Assembly: GCF_001422925.1 (NCBI RefSeq)
Contig: NZ_LMNI01000012.1
Coordinates: forward strand, 62,345-126,344
Direction: 5' to 3'
Length of the DNA: 64,000 nucleotides
Source of the DNA: Microbacterium sp. Leaf288
GTDB taxonomy: Bacteria > Actinomycetota > Actinomycetes > Actinomycetales > Microbacteriaceae
Under the pieces are notes generated by a model, which worked only from the letters and a program-made list of their open reading frames with translations, did no database searches and was not told where the DNA came from. This document shows, one piece after another, positions 32,079 through 39,577 of this stretch. Made by a program: the position numbers and the translations under genes. Every line of letters begins with the position of its first letter. The stretch's first letter is position 1.

Positions 32079-33290
32079 ATGCCCGAAATGACCAGACGTT
32101 CCGTCCTGACGCTGGGGGCCGCGCTCGGTCTCGCCGGCGTCGCCATCCCCACAGCGGCCTGGTCGTGGTCGCCCGCGGGGTCGGTGCTCGGCACCGGCTC
32201 CGGCGTCGATCCGCAGTGGGTGTGGGACGACGACCTCGACCGCATCATGGCCTCCGTCATCTCCAGCGGTCAGACCGCTGCGGTCAACGACGCGATCCTG
32301 CCGTGGGTCAACAACTGGCAGCCGGTGCCCACCGGCCTTCCGCCGGAGCTGGCAGGCTTCCTCCAGGGTTCGACCCAGCTGCCCTCCTGGGCCGACCGGA
32401 CCAAGCTGCGCCGCGCGGCGGACTTCAACCGCCGCAAGGACACCTACCTCTTCATGATCTACGGAATCGGCGGCGGCATCATGAGCACCGTCATCCCGCG
32501 TGAGGCACGGTCCGTGTACCACTCGAAGGGCGGCGCCGACATGCAGGACCGCGCAGCGAAGACGTTCAGCTTCGGCTACGACCTGAGCGACATCAACGCG
32601 TTCGAGACGACGGGCGAGTTCATGGTGACCTCGAACAAGACGCGCATGGTGCACTCCGCCGTCCGCCACCTCCTGCCGCAGTCGCCGCACTGGCAGCAGA
32701 GCGGTCACGACGAGCAGATCCCGATCAGCAACCACGACATCCTCGTCACCTTCCACAGCACCGGCACCTTCGCGCACAAGAAGCTCAAGGAGTGGCGGGT
32801 GCCGATGTCGACGGCCGACCAGGACGCCTTCCTGCACTCGTGGCAGGTGGCGCTGCACTTCCTCGGCGTCCGCGACGAGTACATCCCCGCGACCTGGGAC
32901 GCCGCACACGCCCAGGCCGCGCAGATCCTCACGCCCAAGCTCGCGTGGACGCCCGAGGGCCAGGAGCTCGCCGAGACGCTCCTCGGGCTCACTGCGCAGG
33001 TCGACCTCGGGGTCACGCGCGGCTTCCTCAACGAGTTCGTCCGCTACCAGCTCGGCAACGAGATCGGCGACTGGCTCGGCCTCCCCCGCGACTATGTGTC
33101 GGCCGCCACCATCCGGGTCGGCTGGCCGAGCTACATCGCGTTCCGCGAGGGGCTCCTTCCGCTCATGCCGGCGAACTTCTACCTGTTCGACCAGCTCCTC
33201 CGCGGCATCGCGATGGCCTTCCTGAACCGCGGCGCATCGGGGACGACCACCCCGATCACCATCCCCGACATGAACCGCCCCACCTCCTGA
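32079..33290 (+). CDS. Tat-exported oxygenase of the MpaB/latex-clearing protein (DUF2236) family
   Basis: A 403-residue secreted heme oxygenase candidate. A twin-arginine signal (TRRSVLTLGAALGLAG) opens the protein. The residues that define latex-clearing protein are spaced as in the Streptomyces enzyme: Arg158, Lys161, Thr162 (RAAKT) and the proposed proximal heme ligand His192 in MVHSAVRHLLP, each six positions lower than R164/K167/T168/H198. Lcp cleaves polyisoprene outside the cell. Length agrees with Lcp (about 400). Whether rubber or another polyprenoid is the substrate is open. It is a single-gene unit with its own promoter. Confidence 0.88.
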   Translation: MPEMTRRSVLTLGAALGLAGVAIPTAAWSWSPAGSVLGTGSGVDPQWVWDDDLDRIMASVISSGQTAAVNDAILPWVNNWQPVPTGLPPELAGFLQGSTQLPSWADRTKLRRAADFNRRKDTYLFMIYGIGGGIMSTVIPREARSVYHSKGGADMQDRAAKTFSFGYDLSDINAFETTGEFMVTSNKTRMVHSAVRHLLPQSPHWQQSGHDEQIPISNHDILVTFHSTGTFAHKKLKEWRVPMSTADQDAFLHSWQVALHFLGVRDEYIPATWDAAHAQAAQILTPKLAWTPEGQELAETLLGLTAQVDLGVTRGFLNEFVRYQLGNEIGDWLGLPRDYVSAATIRVGWPSYIAFREGLLPLMPANFYLFDQLLRGIAMAFLNRGASGTTTPITIPDMNRPTS

Positions 33291-33333
33291 GGATCGCCGA
33301 TGGCCGGGCCGCGCGCCCGGCCATCGTCCGGCG

Positions 33334-34182
33334 TCAGGGCCGCGGGGACGGGAACTGGGCGCGCAGCACACGCTCGAACGTCCGCTCCGGCAGCACGCGG
33401 CGCAGCGACAGCATGATCGTCGCCGACGGCGCGACCCGGTAGCGGGCCCGCGGCCGCTGAGACTCTGCTGCGCGCACCACGCGCTCGGCGACATCGCGCG
33501 GCGAGCAGGCGAGCCGGGCGCGCGGCCCCGCGTCCCACGTGAGCGTCAGCTCCGACACGCGGGCCGTGAAGTCCGCCCACTGCGGGTCGTCTTCGGAGCT
33601 GTCGCTGCGCCGCGCCGCCGAATGGCCGAACCCTGTCGTCACCATGCCGGGCGCGATGAGCGAGACCTCGATGCCGAAGGGCCGGAGCTCGTAGCGGAGG
33701 GCGTCGCTGAACGCCTCGAGCGCGTGCTTGGTGGCGGCGTACGATCCCATGCCCGGCATCATCCAGCGACCGTTCATCGAGCCGATGTTCACGATGCGCC
33801 CGGCGCCGCGCGTGCGCATGCCCGGGACCACGAGCTGCGTCAGGCTCAGCATGCCGAAGACGTTGGTCGCGAACATCCGCTCCACGTGTGCCACCGGCAT
33901 GGCCGCCGTCGCGCCGAGCTCACTGATGCCGGCGTTGTTCACCAGCACGCCGACCGCGCCCTCGGCCGCCATGACCGCGTCGACGGCGGCGGCCCGCGAA
34001 GCCTCATCGGTCACGTCGAGCTCGAGGAGGCGGCATCCATGCCTCTCGAGATCCGCGATGGCGTCGAGACGGCGAGCCGTCGCGTAGACGCGCCAGCCGC
34101 GCCGGGCGAGGACGGATGCCGCCTGGCGGCCGATACCGGTGGAACAGCCGGTCACGAGCACGTTGCGTGGGGGACGCGTCAT
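33334..34182 (-). CDS. Short-chain dehydrogenase/reductase
   Basis: A 282-residue classical SDR. TGCSTGIG binds the cofactor, VNNAG stabilises the sheet, and the catalytic Ser/Tyr/Lys are in NIGSMNG and YAATK. The VYATARR segment after the second strand suggests NADP(H) preference. The C-terminal extension of about 80 residues past the fold is like that of retinol-dehydrogenase-like SDRs. Substrate unknown. It is divergent from the 2OG oxygenase gene. Confidence 0.92.
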   Translation of the reverse strand: MTRPPRNVLVTGCSTGIGRQAASVLARRGWRVYATARRLDAIADLERHGCRLLELDVTDEASRAAAVDAVMAAEGAVGVLVNNAGISELGATAAMPVAHVERMFATNVFGMLSLTQLVVPGMRTRGAGRIVNIGSMNGRWMMPGMGSYAATKHALEAFSDALRYELRPFGIEVSLIAPGMVTTGFGHSAARRSDSSEDDPQWADFTARVSELTLTWDAGPRARLACSPRDVAERVVRAAESQRPRARYRVAPSATIMLSLRRVLPERTFERVLRAQFPSPRP

Positions 34183-34303
34183 GCGTCCAGCAGACCGGAC
34201 GACGGTCGCGGGCGCAACGGGTGCGCGTCAGCCGCCGATTCGGCATCGGCGCGGACCGCGCGAAACCGAAGGCAACAAACGGGACGGATGCGGCGCAGCC
34301 GCC

Positions 34304-34309
34304 TACTCT
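34304..34309 (+). promoter_or_regulatory. -10 box TACTCT of leaderless oxygenase gene
   Basis: TACTCT, six-base spacer, ATG at 34316. No ribosome-binding site is present. Confidence 0.55.
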
Positions 34310-34315
34310 CGCACC

Positions 34316-35350
34316 ATGACCGACCTCAACCTGCCGATCCTCGACCTCTCCCGGCTCGACGCGGGCCCGGAGGCAGCCGCGCAGTTCCGCAGCGACCTGC
34401 GCGCCGCGACCCACGACGTCGGCTTCTTCTACCTGACCGGCACGGGCGTGACCCCCGACCTGGAGGCGCGACTGCACCAGGCCGCGCGCGACTTCTTCGC
34501 CCTCCCCGAGGCCGACAAGCTCGCCATCGAGAACGTCAACAGCCCGCACTTCCGCGGGTACACCCGCGTCGGCGGCGAGCGCACGCAGGGCAAGGTCGAC
34601 TGGCGCGAGCAGATCGATATCGGACCCGAACGCGAGGCGATCGCCGACCCGGCGGCCCCCGACTTCGCACGCCTCATCGGACCCAACCTCTGGCCGGCAG
34701 CCCAGCCCGAGCTGCGCGAGGTCGTCTCAGAGTGGCACGACCACCTGTCGGGGGTCGCGCGCAAGCTCCTGCGCGCGTGGGCGCTGTCGCTCGGCGCCGC
34801 GGAGAACTACTTCGACGAGCACTTCGGCGAGCCCTCGACGCTCATCAAGATCGTGCGCTACCCCGGCAAGGAGGACCCGACGCCGCAGCAGGGCGTCGGC
34901 GCCCACAAGGATTCCGGCGTGCTGACGCTCCTGTGGGTCGAACCGGGCAAGGGCGGCCTGCAGGTCGAGAGGGACGGAGAGTGGGTCGACGCTCCCCCGG
35001 TACCCGGTGCGTTCGTCGTCAACATCGGCGAGCTCCTCGAGTACGCGACGCAGGGCTACCTCATCGCGACGAAGCACCGCGTGATCTCTCCCCGCTCCCC
35101 CGACGACCGCATCTCGGTGCCGTTCTTCTTCAACCCGGCCCTCGACAAGCGCCTCCCGCTCATCGAGCTTCCGGCCGAGCTCGCGGCGCAGGCCCGCGGG
35201 GTCACGCAGGATCCGTCCAACCCGATCCATGCGCTGTACGGCGAGAACGCGCTGAAGTCGCGCCTGCGCGCGCACCCCGACGTGGCCGAGATCCACCACG
35301 CGGATCTGGTCGCCGCCCGGGTCGAGGCATCCGCTCGCCCGTCGCGTTGA
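34316..35350 (+). CDS. 2-oxoglutarate/Fe(II)-dependent oxygenase (isopenicillin N synthase-like family)
   Basis: A 344-residue non-heme iron dioxygenase. The N-terminal DIOX_N region (LPILDLSRLD, GFFYLTGTG, DFFALPEADKLAIEN) precedes the jelly-roll core with iron ligands in AHKDSG (His and Asp) and ATKHRVIS (His), and the 2OG-binding RISVPFFFNP. Members oxidise small metabolites; the substrate here is unknown. The leaderless start at 34316 is well supported by the -10 box. Confidence 0.93.
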   Translation: MTDLNLPILDLSRLDAGPEAAAQFRSDLRAATHDVGFFYLTGTGVTPDLEARLHQAARDFFALPEADKLAIENVNSPHFRGYTRVGGERTQGKVDWREQIDIGPEREAIADPAAPDFARLIGPNLWPAAQPELREVVSEWHDHLSGVARKLLRAWALSLGAAENYFDEHFGEPSTLIKIVRYPGKEDPTPQQGVGAHKDSGVLTLLWVEPGKGGLQVERDGEWVDAPPVPGAFVVNIGELLEYATQGYLIATKHRVISPRSPDDRISVPFFFNPALDKRLPLIELPAELAAQARGVTQDPSNPIHALYGENALKSRLRAHPDVAEIHHADLVAARVEASARPSR

Positions 35351-35366
35351 CGCGTCCGGGAATGAC

Positions 35367-35397
35367 GAAGGCCTCCCCACACCGTAGGGAGGCCTTC
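35367..35397. terminator. Bidirectional terminator, oxygenase gene / rpsO
   Basis: Perfect 11-base arms GAAGGCCTCCC/GGGAGGCCTTC with a nine-base loop, between two convergent genes; followed on the plus strand by an AT-rich stretch containing TTTT. Confidence 0.75.
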
Positions 35398-35434
35398 CAA
35401 GAATGTTTTGCGCGATTGAACGCTGGTCGATGCC

Positions 35435-35704
35435 TTATCGACGGAGACCGAGGCGCTCGATGAGCGAGCGGTAACGGTTGATGTCGATGTCCTGCAGGTA
35501 ACCCAGCAGGCGGCGGCGCTGACCGACGAGCAGGAACAGCCCACGACGCGAGTGGTGGTCGTGCTTGTGCTCCTTGAGGTGCTCGGTGAGGTCCTTGATG
35601 CGCTGCGTCAGCATCGCGACCTGCACCTCGGGGGATCCGGTGTCACCGGGGTGCGTCGCGTACTCTTCGATGATCGCCTTCTTGACGTCTGCTTCCAGTG
35701 CCAT
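35435..35704 (-). CDS. rpsO: 30S ribosomal protein S15
   Basis: An 89-residue protein of the small ribosomal subunit that binds 16S rRNA. The usual start [16 protein letters not shown], the [17 protein letters not shown] segment, [20 protein letters not shown] and the C-terminal [13 protein letters not shown] are all canonical. A GAGAGGGG ribosome-binding site lies ahead of ATG 35704. In most bacteria pnp follows rpsO directly; here the gene stands alone, about 26 kb from pnp. Confidence 0.99.
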   Translation of the reverse strand: MALEADVKKAIIEEYATHPGDTGSPEVQVAMLTQRIKDLTEHLKEHKHDHHSRRGLFLLVGQRRRLLGYLQDIDINRYRSLIERLGLRR

Positions 35705-35844
35705 AGGTGATCCCCTCTCTGCTTGTTGCGCGGTGCTCGTCACCCGATGTGCGAGCTCTCTTTCTCCGCGGCCGATCCAACGGCAACCTGAAGAGTCTAC
35801 CAGCGAACGGATGCCCCGGCGAACCGGCTGCCCCTGAGCCCGGG

Positions 35845-35850
35845 TACGCT
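35845..35850 (+). promoter_or_regulatory. -10 box TACGCT ahead of leader mini-ORF
   Basis: TACGCT, seven-base spacer, GTG at 35858, the spacing of a leaderless start. The mini-ORF it serves overlaps the MFS gene. Confidence 0.5.
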
Positions 35851-35857
35851 CGAATCC

Positions 35858-35884
35858 GTGCAGGACACCGAGGCCGGCGAGTGA
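35858..35884 (+). CDS. Eight-codon leaderless leader peptide (candidate)
   Basis: GTG-CAG-GAC-ACC-GAG-GCC-GGC-GAG-TGA. The start lies seven bases after a -10 box, and the TGA overlaps the GTG of the MFS gene (GTGA), so ribosomes finishing the mini-ORF could restart on the transporter gene. Conservation would be needed to show that it is translated. Confidence 0.35.
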   Translation: MQDTEAGE

Positions 35885-37191
35885 GCGCCGGAGAGCATCG
35901 CAGCCACTTCATCGACCTGCGGCCCTTCCGCGCCAGTCCCCCGTTCACGCGCATGTGGATCGGCTCGACGCTCGCCGGCCTCGGCGGGCAGCTCACGATC
36001 GTCGCGATCATGCTGCAGATGTACGACCTGACCGGGTCCACCTTCGCGGTGTCGATGATCGCGGTCGCGGGCCTCGTGCCGATGATCTTCGCCGGCATCT
36101 ACGGCGGCATGCTCGCCGACGCCTTCGACCGCCGGGCGGTGGCCCTCATCGCCGCGACCGTCACGTTCGCCTCGACCGCGCTGCTCGCGGTGCTGACCTG
36201 GGCGCAACTCGAGACCGTGTGGTGGCTCTACGCGCTCAGCATCGTCAACTCGTCGGCGAACTCGATCGTGTTCGCCTCGCGCCAGGCGATCGTTCCGCGC
36301 CTGCTTCCGCGTGAGCTGCTGCCCGCGGCGTCGGCGCTGGGCGGCATCACGGTCGGGATCATGGTGATGGCGGGGCCCGCCCTCGCGGGCGTGCTGGTCG
36401 CGCTGACCGGCTACGCGTGGACCTACACACTCGACGTCGTGCTCATGACCTCGCTCTTCCTCGGGCTGTGGACCCTTCCGAATCTCCGCCCCGAGGGTGA
36501 GATCGTGCGGCCGGGCCTCGAGTCGCTCCGCGATGGCTGGCGCTTCCTGAAGCGCGCGTCGAACATCCGGCTCCAGTTCATCCTCGACATCATCGCGATG
36601 ACGTTCGGCCAGCCGCTCTCGCTCTTCCCCGCGATCGGCGCGGTGCTGCTCGGCGGCGGGCCGATCACGACGGGCGTGCTGACCGCCTCGGTGGCGGCAG
36701 GCGCCTTCGCCTCCAGTCTGTTCTCGGGCCGGGTCGGCGGCATCCGGCGTCAGGGCGTCGGGATCGAGCGCGCGATCCTCGCGTACGGCAGCTCGATCGC
36801 CGCGCTGGGGCTCGTCCTGGGCGCCGCCGCGCTCGGGTGGTTCGCGCCGGACGGCGTGGACGCCGACACCCCGAACCTGGTGCTCATCGCACTCGCGTGC
36901 CTCGTGCTCGCGGTCTCGGGCGCCGCCGACAACATCAGCTCGATCTTCCGCAACACGATGGTGCAGTCCGCCGTGCCCGACACGATCCGCGGCCGCCTGC
37001 AGGGGATCTTCATCGTCGTGGTGACGGGCGGCCCGCGCCTCGGCGCCCTGTACGCGGGCACGCTGGCGACGCTCACCGCACTGTGGTTCCCGCCGCTGCT
37101 GGGCGGCTTCATCATCATCGGCCTGGTCGCGACGCTGGTGCGGCTCACGCCGCGGTTCCGCGCATACGACGCCGAGAATCCCGTCCCCTGA
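35881..37191 (+). CDS. MFS transporter (EntS-like group)
   Basis: A 436-residue major facilitator with 12 predicted helices. The loop 2-3 motif appears as [16 protein letters not shown], and the half-way loop carries [22 protein letters not shown], typical of the MFS_3 branch to which the enterobactin exporter EntS belongs. Substrate unknown, efflux likely. GTG 35881 has a GAGG ribosome-binding site inside the leader mini-ORF. Single gene, no regulator beside it. Confidence 0.88.
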   Translation: MSAGEHRSHFIDLRPFRASPPFTRMWIGSTLAGLGGQLTIVAIMLQMYDLTGSTFAVSMIAVAGLVPMIFAGIYGGMLADAFDRRAVALIAATVTFASTALLAVLTWAQLETVWWLYALSIVNSSANSIVFASRQAIVPRLLPRELLPAASALGGITVGIMVMAGPALAGVLVALTGYAWTYTLDVVLMTSLFLGLWTLPNLRPEGEIVRPGLESLRDGWRFLKRASNIRLQFILDIIAMTFGQPLSLFPAIGAVLLGGGPITTGVLTASVAAGAFASSLFSGRVGGIRRQGVGIERAILAYGSSIAALGLVLGAAALGWFAPDGVDADTPNLVLIALACLVLAVSGAADNISSIFRNTMVQSAVPDTIRGRLQGIFIVVVTGGPRLGALYAGTLATLTALWFPPLLGGFIIIGLVATLVRLTPRFRAYDAENPVP

Positions 37192-37274
37192 GCTGCGCCG
37201 TAGCCTGACGGCCGCACATCGGCGGATTTCGGACGTCGCATCCTCTCCCGGGCCCGGGCGTCGGCGGGTGGGCG

Positions 37275-37280
37275 TACGGT
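37275..37280 (+). promoter_or_regulatory. -10 box TACGGT of leaderless DMT transporter gene
   Basis: TACGGT, seven-base spacer, GTG at 37288. It selects this GTG over the one at 37279, which overlaps the hexamer. Confidence 0.5.
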
Positions 37281-37287
37281 GGCGACC

Positions 37288-38235
37288 GTGACCTCGACAA
37301 GAACGGCTCCGCCGGCACTGCGTGCGCAGCGGCTGCCGTCCCCGCGCTGGATCACGGTGCAGTTCGTGCTCGCCGGGATCGTGTGGGGCGCGAGCTTCCT
37401 CTTCATGAAGGTGTCGCTCACCGGCATCTCCCCCGCGCAGGTCGCGTGGACCCGCATCCTCCTCGGCGCGCTGACCCTCGGCGCACTCGTCCTCCTGCGG
37501 CGTGAGCACCTGACCCGCAGCCTCAAGGTGTGGGCGCACCTGACCGTGCTCGGGCTCACGTTCTGCGTCATCCCGTTCCTGCTGTTCTCGTGGGCGCAGC
37601 AGCACGTCAGTTCGGGCGTCGCCAGCATCTTCAACGCGACCACGCCGATCATGACCGCGATCATGGCGTGGCTGGTCTTCCGCGTCGAGCGGCTCAAGGC
37701 CCTGCAGGTCCTCGGGATCGGCGTCGGCATCCTCGGCGTCGTGGTGATCATCGCCCCGTGGCAGGGCATCGCCCTCGACGGAAGCCTCGTCGCCGAGCTC
37801 GCCATCCTCGGTGCGACCGCGAGCTACGGCTTCAGCTTCGCCTACATGCGGCGCTTCGTCTCGAACACCGGGATGTCGGCGCTCGCATTCACGTTCGGCT
37901 ACATCGCGATGGCCGGCGTCGTCATGGCACTGCTGACGCCGTTCCTCGTGCTGACGCCCGTGCGCCTCGACGTCCCGATCGTGGTGAGCCTGGTGCTCCT
38001 CGGGTGCCTCGGCACCGGCATCGCGTACGTGTGGAACCAGAACACCGTGCGCGCGTGGGGGCCGACGCGCGCCTCGACCGTGACCTACATCACCCCGGTC
38101 GTCGGCGTGATCCTCGGCATCCTGATCCTCGGCGAGACGATCACGTGGAACGAGCCGATCGGCGCGCTCGTCGTGTTCCTCGGCATCCTGCTCGCTCAGG
38201 ATCGGCTGCGTGCGCGAAGAGCGGATGCCTCGTGA
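37288..38235 (+). CDS. EamA-family (DMT superfamily) transporter
   Basis: A 315-residue drug/metabolite transporter with ten helices in two EamA repeats (FVLAGIVWGASFLFMKVSL and, in the second half, AILGATASYGFSFAYMRRF). Family members export amino acids or other metabolites. The last codons and the stop lie within the terminator hairpin, the TGA in its loop. The start is set by the -10 box. Confidence 0.9.
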   Translation: MTSTRTAPPALRAQRLPSPRWITVQFVLAGIVWGASFLFMKVSLTGISPAQVAWTRILLGALTLGALVLLRREHLTRSLKVWAHLTVLGLTFCVIPFLLFSWAQQHVSSGVASIFNATTPIMTAIMAWLVFRVERLKALQVLGIGVGILGVVVIIAPWQGIALDGSLVAELAILGATASYGFSFAYMRRFVSNTGMSALAFTFGYIAMAGVVMALLTPFLVLTPVRLDVPIVVSLVLLGCLGTGIAYVWNQNTVRAWGPTRASTVTYITPVVGVILGILILGETITWNEPIGALVVFLGILLAQDRLRARRADAS

Positions 38236-38252
38236 TCGAGGCATCCGCTCTT
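38217..38252. terminator. Terminator overlapping the DMT gene stop (GGATGC-core stem)
   Basis: Perfect 16-base arms AAGAGCGGATGCCTCG/CGAGGCATCCGCTCTT with loop TGAT, the loop containing the TGA stop codon. Convergent yceI-family gene on the other side, so it can act in both directions. Confidence 0.8.
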
Positions 38253-38269
38253 CTTCCGCATGCGGAAGG

Positions 38270-38833
38270 TCAGTCCTGCTGGAGCGCGCCCTGCAGGTCG
38301 AGCGTGATGGTGACGTCCTTGCCGACCAGCACTCCACCGGTCTCGAGGGCGGCATTCCAGGTGAGGCCGAAGTCCTCGCGGTTCACGACCGTCTTCGCCG
38401 TCGCGCCCGCCTTGTAGTTGCCCCAGGGGTCGGTGCCGAAGCCGCCGAACTCGAACTCGAACGACACGGGCTTGGTGACGCCGCGGATGGTGAGGTCGCC
38501 GTCCACGAAGAACTCGCCGTCCTTCACGTGGGCGCCGGTCGAGACGAACTCCATGGTGGGGTGGTTCTCGACGTCGAAGAAGTCAGCGGAGCGCAGGTGG
38601 TTGTCGCGGCCCTCGTCCTTGGTGTCGACGGAGGTGACGTCGACCGATGCCTCCACCTTGGCGTCGAGCGGGTTCTCGGGGGCGACGAGGGTCGCGCTCT
38701 TCATGCCGAAGGTGCCGCGCACCTTCGAGATCATCATGTGGCGCACGCTGAAGGTGACCTCGCTGTGCGCGGGGTCGAGCACCCAGGTGCCCGCCTTGTA
38801 GCCGGGAACGTCGATCGTGGTGGAGTCGGTCAT
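38270..38833 (-). CDS. YceI-family protein
   Basis: A 187-residue lipocalin-like beta-barrel protein that binds polyisoprenoid-type lipids in characterised members. Hallmarks: WVLDPAHSEVTFSVRHMM at the start, VRGTFG, RSADFFDVENHPTMEF and the GDLTIRGVTKPV block. No signal peptide, as usual for actinobacterial members, so it is cytoplasmic. A GAAGGA ribosome-binding site precedes ATG 38833. Single gene between two hairpins. Confidence 0.94.
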   Translation of the reverse strand: MTDSTTIDVPGYKAGTWVLDPAHSEVTFSVRHMMISKVRGTFGMKSATLVAPENPLDAKVEASVDVTSVDTKDEGRDNHLRSADFFDVENHPTMEFVSTGAHVKDGEFFVDGDLTIRGVTKPVSFEFEFGGFGTDPWGNYKAGATAKTVVNREDFGLTWNAALETGGVLVGKDVTITLDLQGALQQD

Positions 38834-38958
38834 GGTCGTCCTTCGTGTTTCAGGTCCGTGTGGGGCCGCCCGAGGGGACGGGCATACGTGGTCCAACACA
38901 GCCTCGCAGATGTTCTATTCCCGTGAATGCAAATTACGCGCGAACTCCTGGGAACGAA

Positions 38959-38990
38959 GGAGGGACGGATGCCGCAGCATCCGTCCCTCC
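38959..38990. terminator. Terminator of FKBP gene (GGATGC-core stem)
   Basis: Perfect 14-base arms GGAGGGACGGATGC/GCATCCGTCCCTCC around CGCA, 33 bases past the FKBP stop (minus strand). Confidence 0.75.
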
Positions 38991-39022
38991 GGACGATCGG
39001 GGTGGGTCAGGCTTCGACGAGC

Positions 39023-39391
39023 TCAGCCGACCTTGATGAGGTCGATGACGAAGATGAGCGTCTTGCCGCCGAGGAAGTGGCCGCCGGCCGGACCGTAAGC
39101 GAGGTGCGGCGGGATGACGAGCTCGCGGCGACCGCCCTCCTTCATGCCCGGGATGCCGTCCTGCCAGCCCTGGATGAGGCCGCGGAGCGGGAACTGGATG
39201 CTCTCGCCGCGGTTCCACGACGAGTCGAACTCTTCGCCGGTCTCGTACTCGACGCCCACGTAGTGGACGGTCACGGTGTCGCCGGGCTTCGCCTCGGCAC
39301 CCTCACCCACGACGATGTCGCGGACGACGAGGTCGGCCGGCGCCGGGCCGGCGGGTGCGTCGATCTCGGGCTTGGTACGGTCGTCAGTCAT
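39023..39391 (-). CDS. FKBP-type peptidyl-prolyl cis-trans isomerase
   Basis: A 122-residue cytoplasmic rotamase. The FKBP core is complete: VTVHYVGVEYETGEEFDSSW, GLIQGWQDGIPGMKEGGRR, LVIPPHLAYG and LIFVIDLIKV, about residues 25-122. The first 25 residues are a charged, proline/alanine-rich lead. ATG 39391 is chosen; upstream TTG 39403 lies in the TTGGAT hexamer that may be a weak -10 box six bases before the ATG. Confidence 0.95.
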   Translation of the reverse strand: MTDDRTKPEIDAPAGPAPADLVVRDIVVGEGAEAKPGDTVTVHYVGVEYETGEEFDSSWNRGESIQFPLRGLIQGWQDGIPGMKEGGRRELVIPPHLAYGPAGGHFLGGKTLIFVIDLIKVG

Positions 39392-39504
39392 GCCTCCATC
39401 CAACCATCCGAAGTCCGCGAGCGCCGAGCGAGTTCGCCGTCAGGGGAACCGCCGGGGTTCTCTTGACACCCGCGCAGCCCGCCCGGCATGCTGGGGGCAG
39501 ACCA

Positions 39505-39555
39505 ACTCAGCGCTCGGTTGACACGCAGGCATCGCCGCGGCACCGAGCGCTGAGT
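39505..39555. repeat. 14-bp inverted repeat with 23-base loop
   Basis: Arms ACTCAGCGCTCGGT/ACCGAGCGCTGAGT are perfect; the loop holds a smaller GGC-ATC-GCC hairpin and a TTGACA. On the plus strand the repeat is followed by CTTTGTCT. It lies between PrsW and FKBP genes (both minus strand). It may end the PrsW transcript, or it may be a small RNA read from the promoter-like TTGACA at 39463-39468 on the plus strand. Confidence 0.45.
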
Positions 39556-39577
39556 CTTTGTCTCCGGGGTTCTCCGG

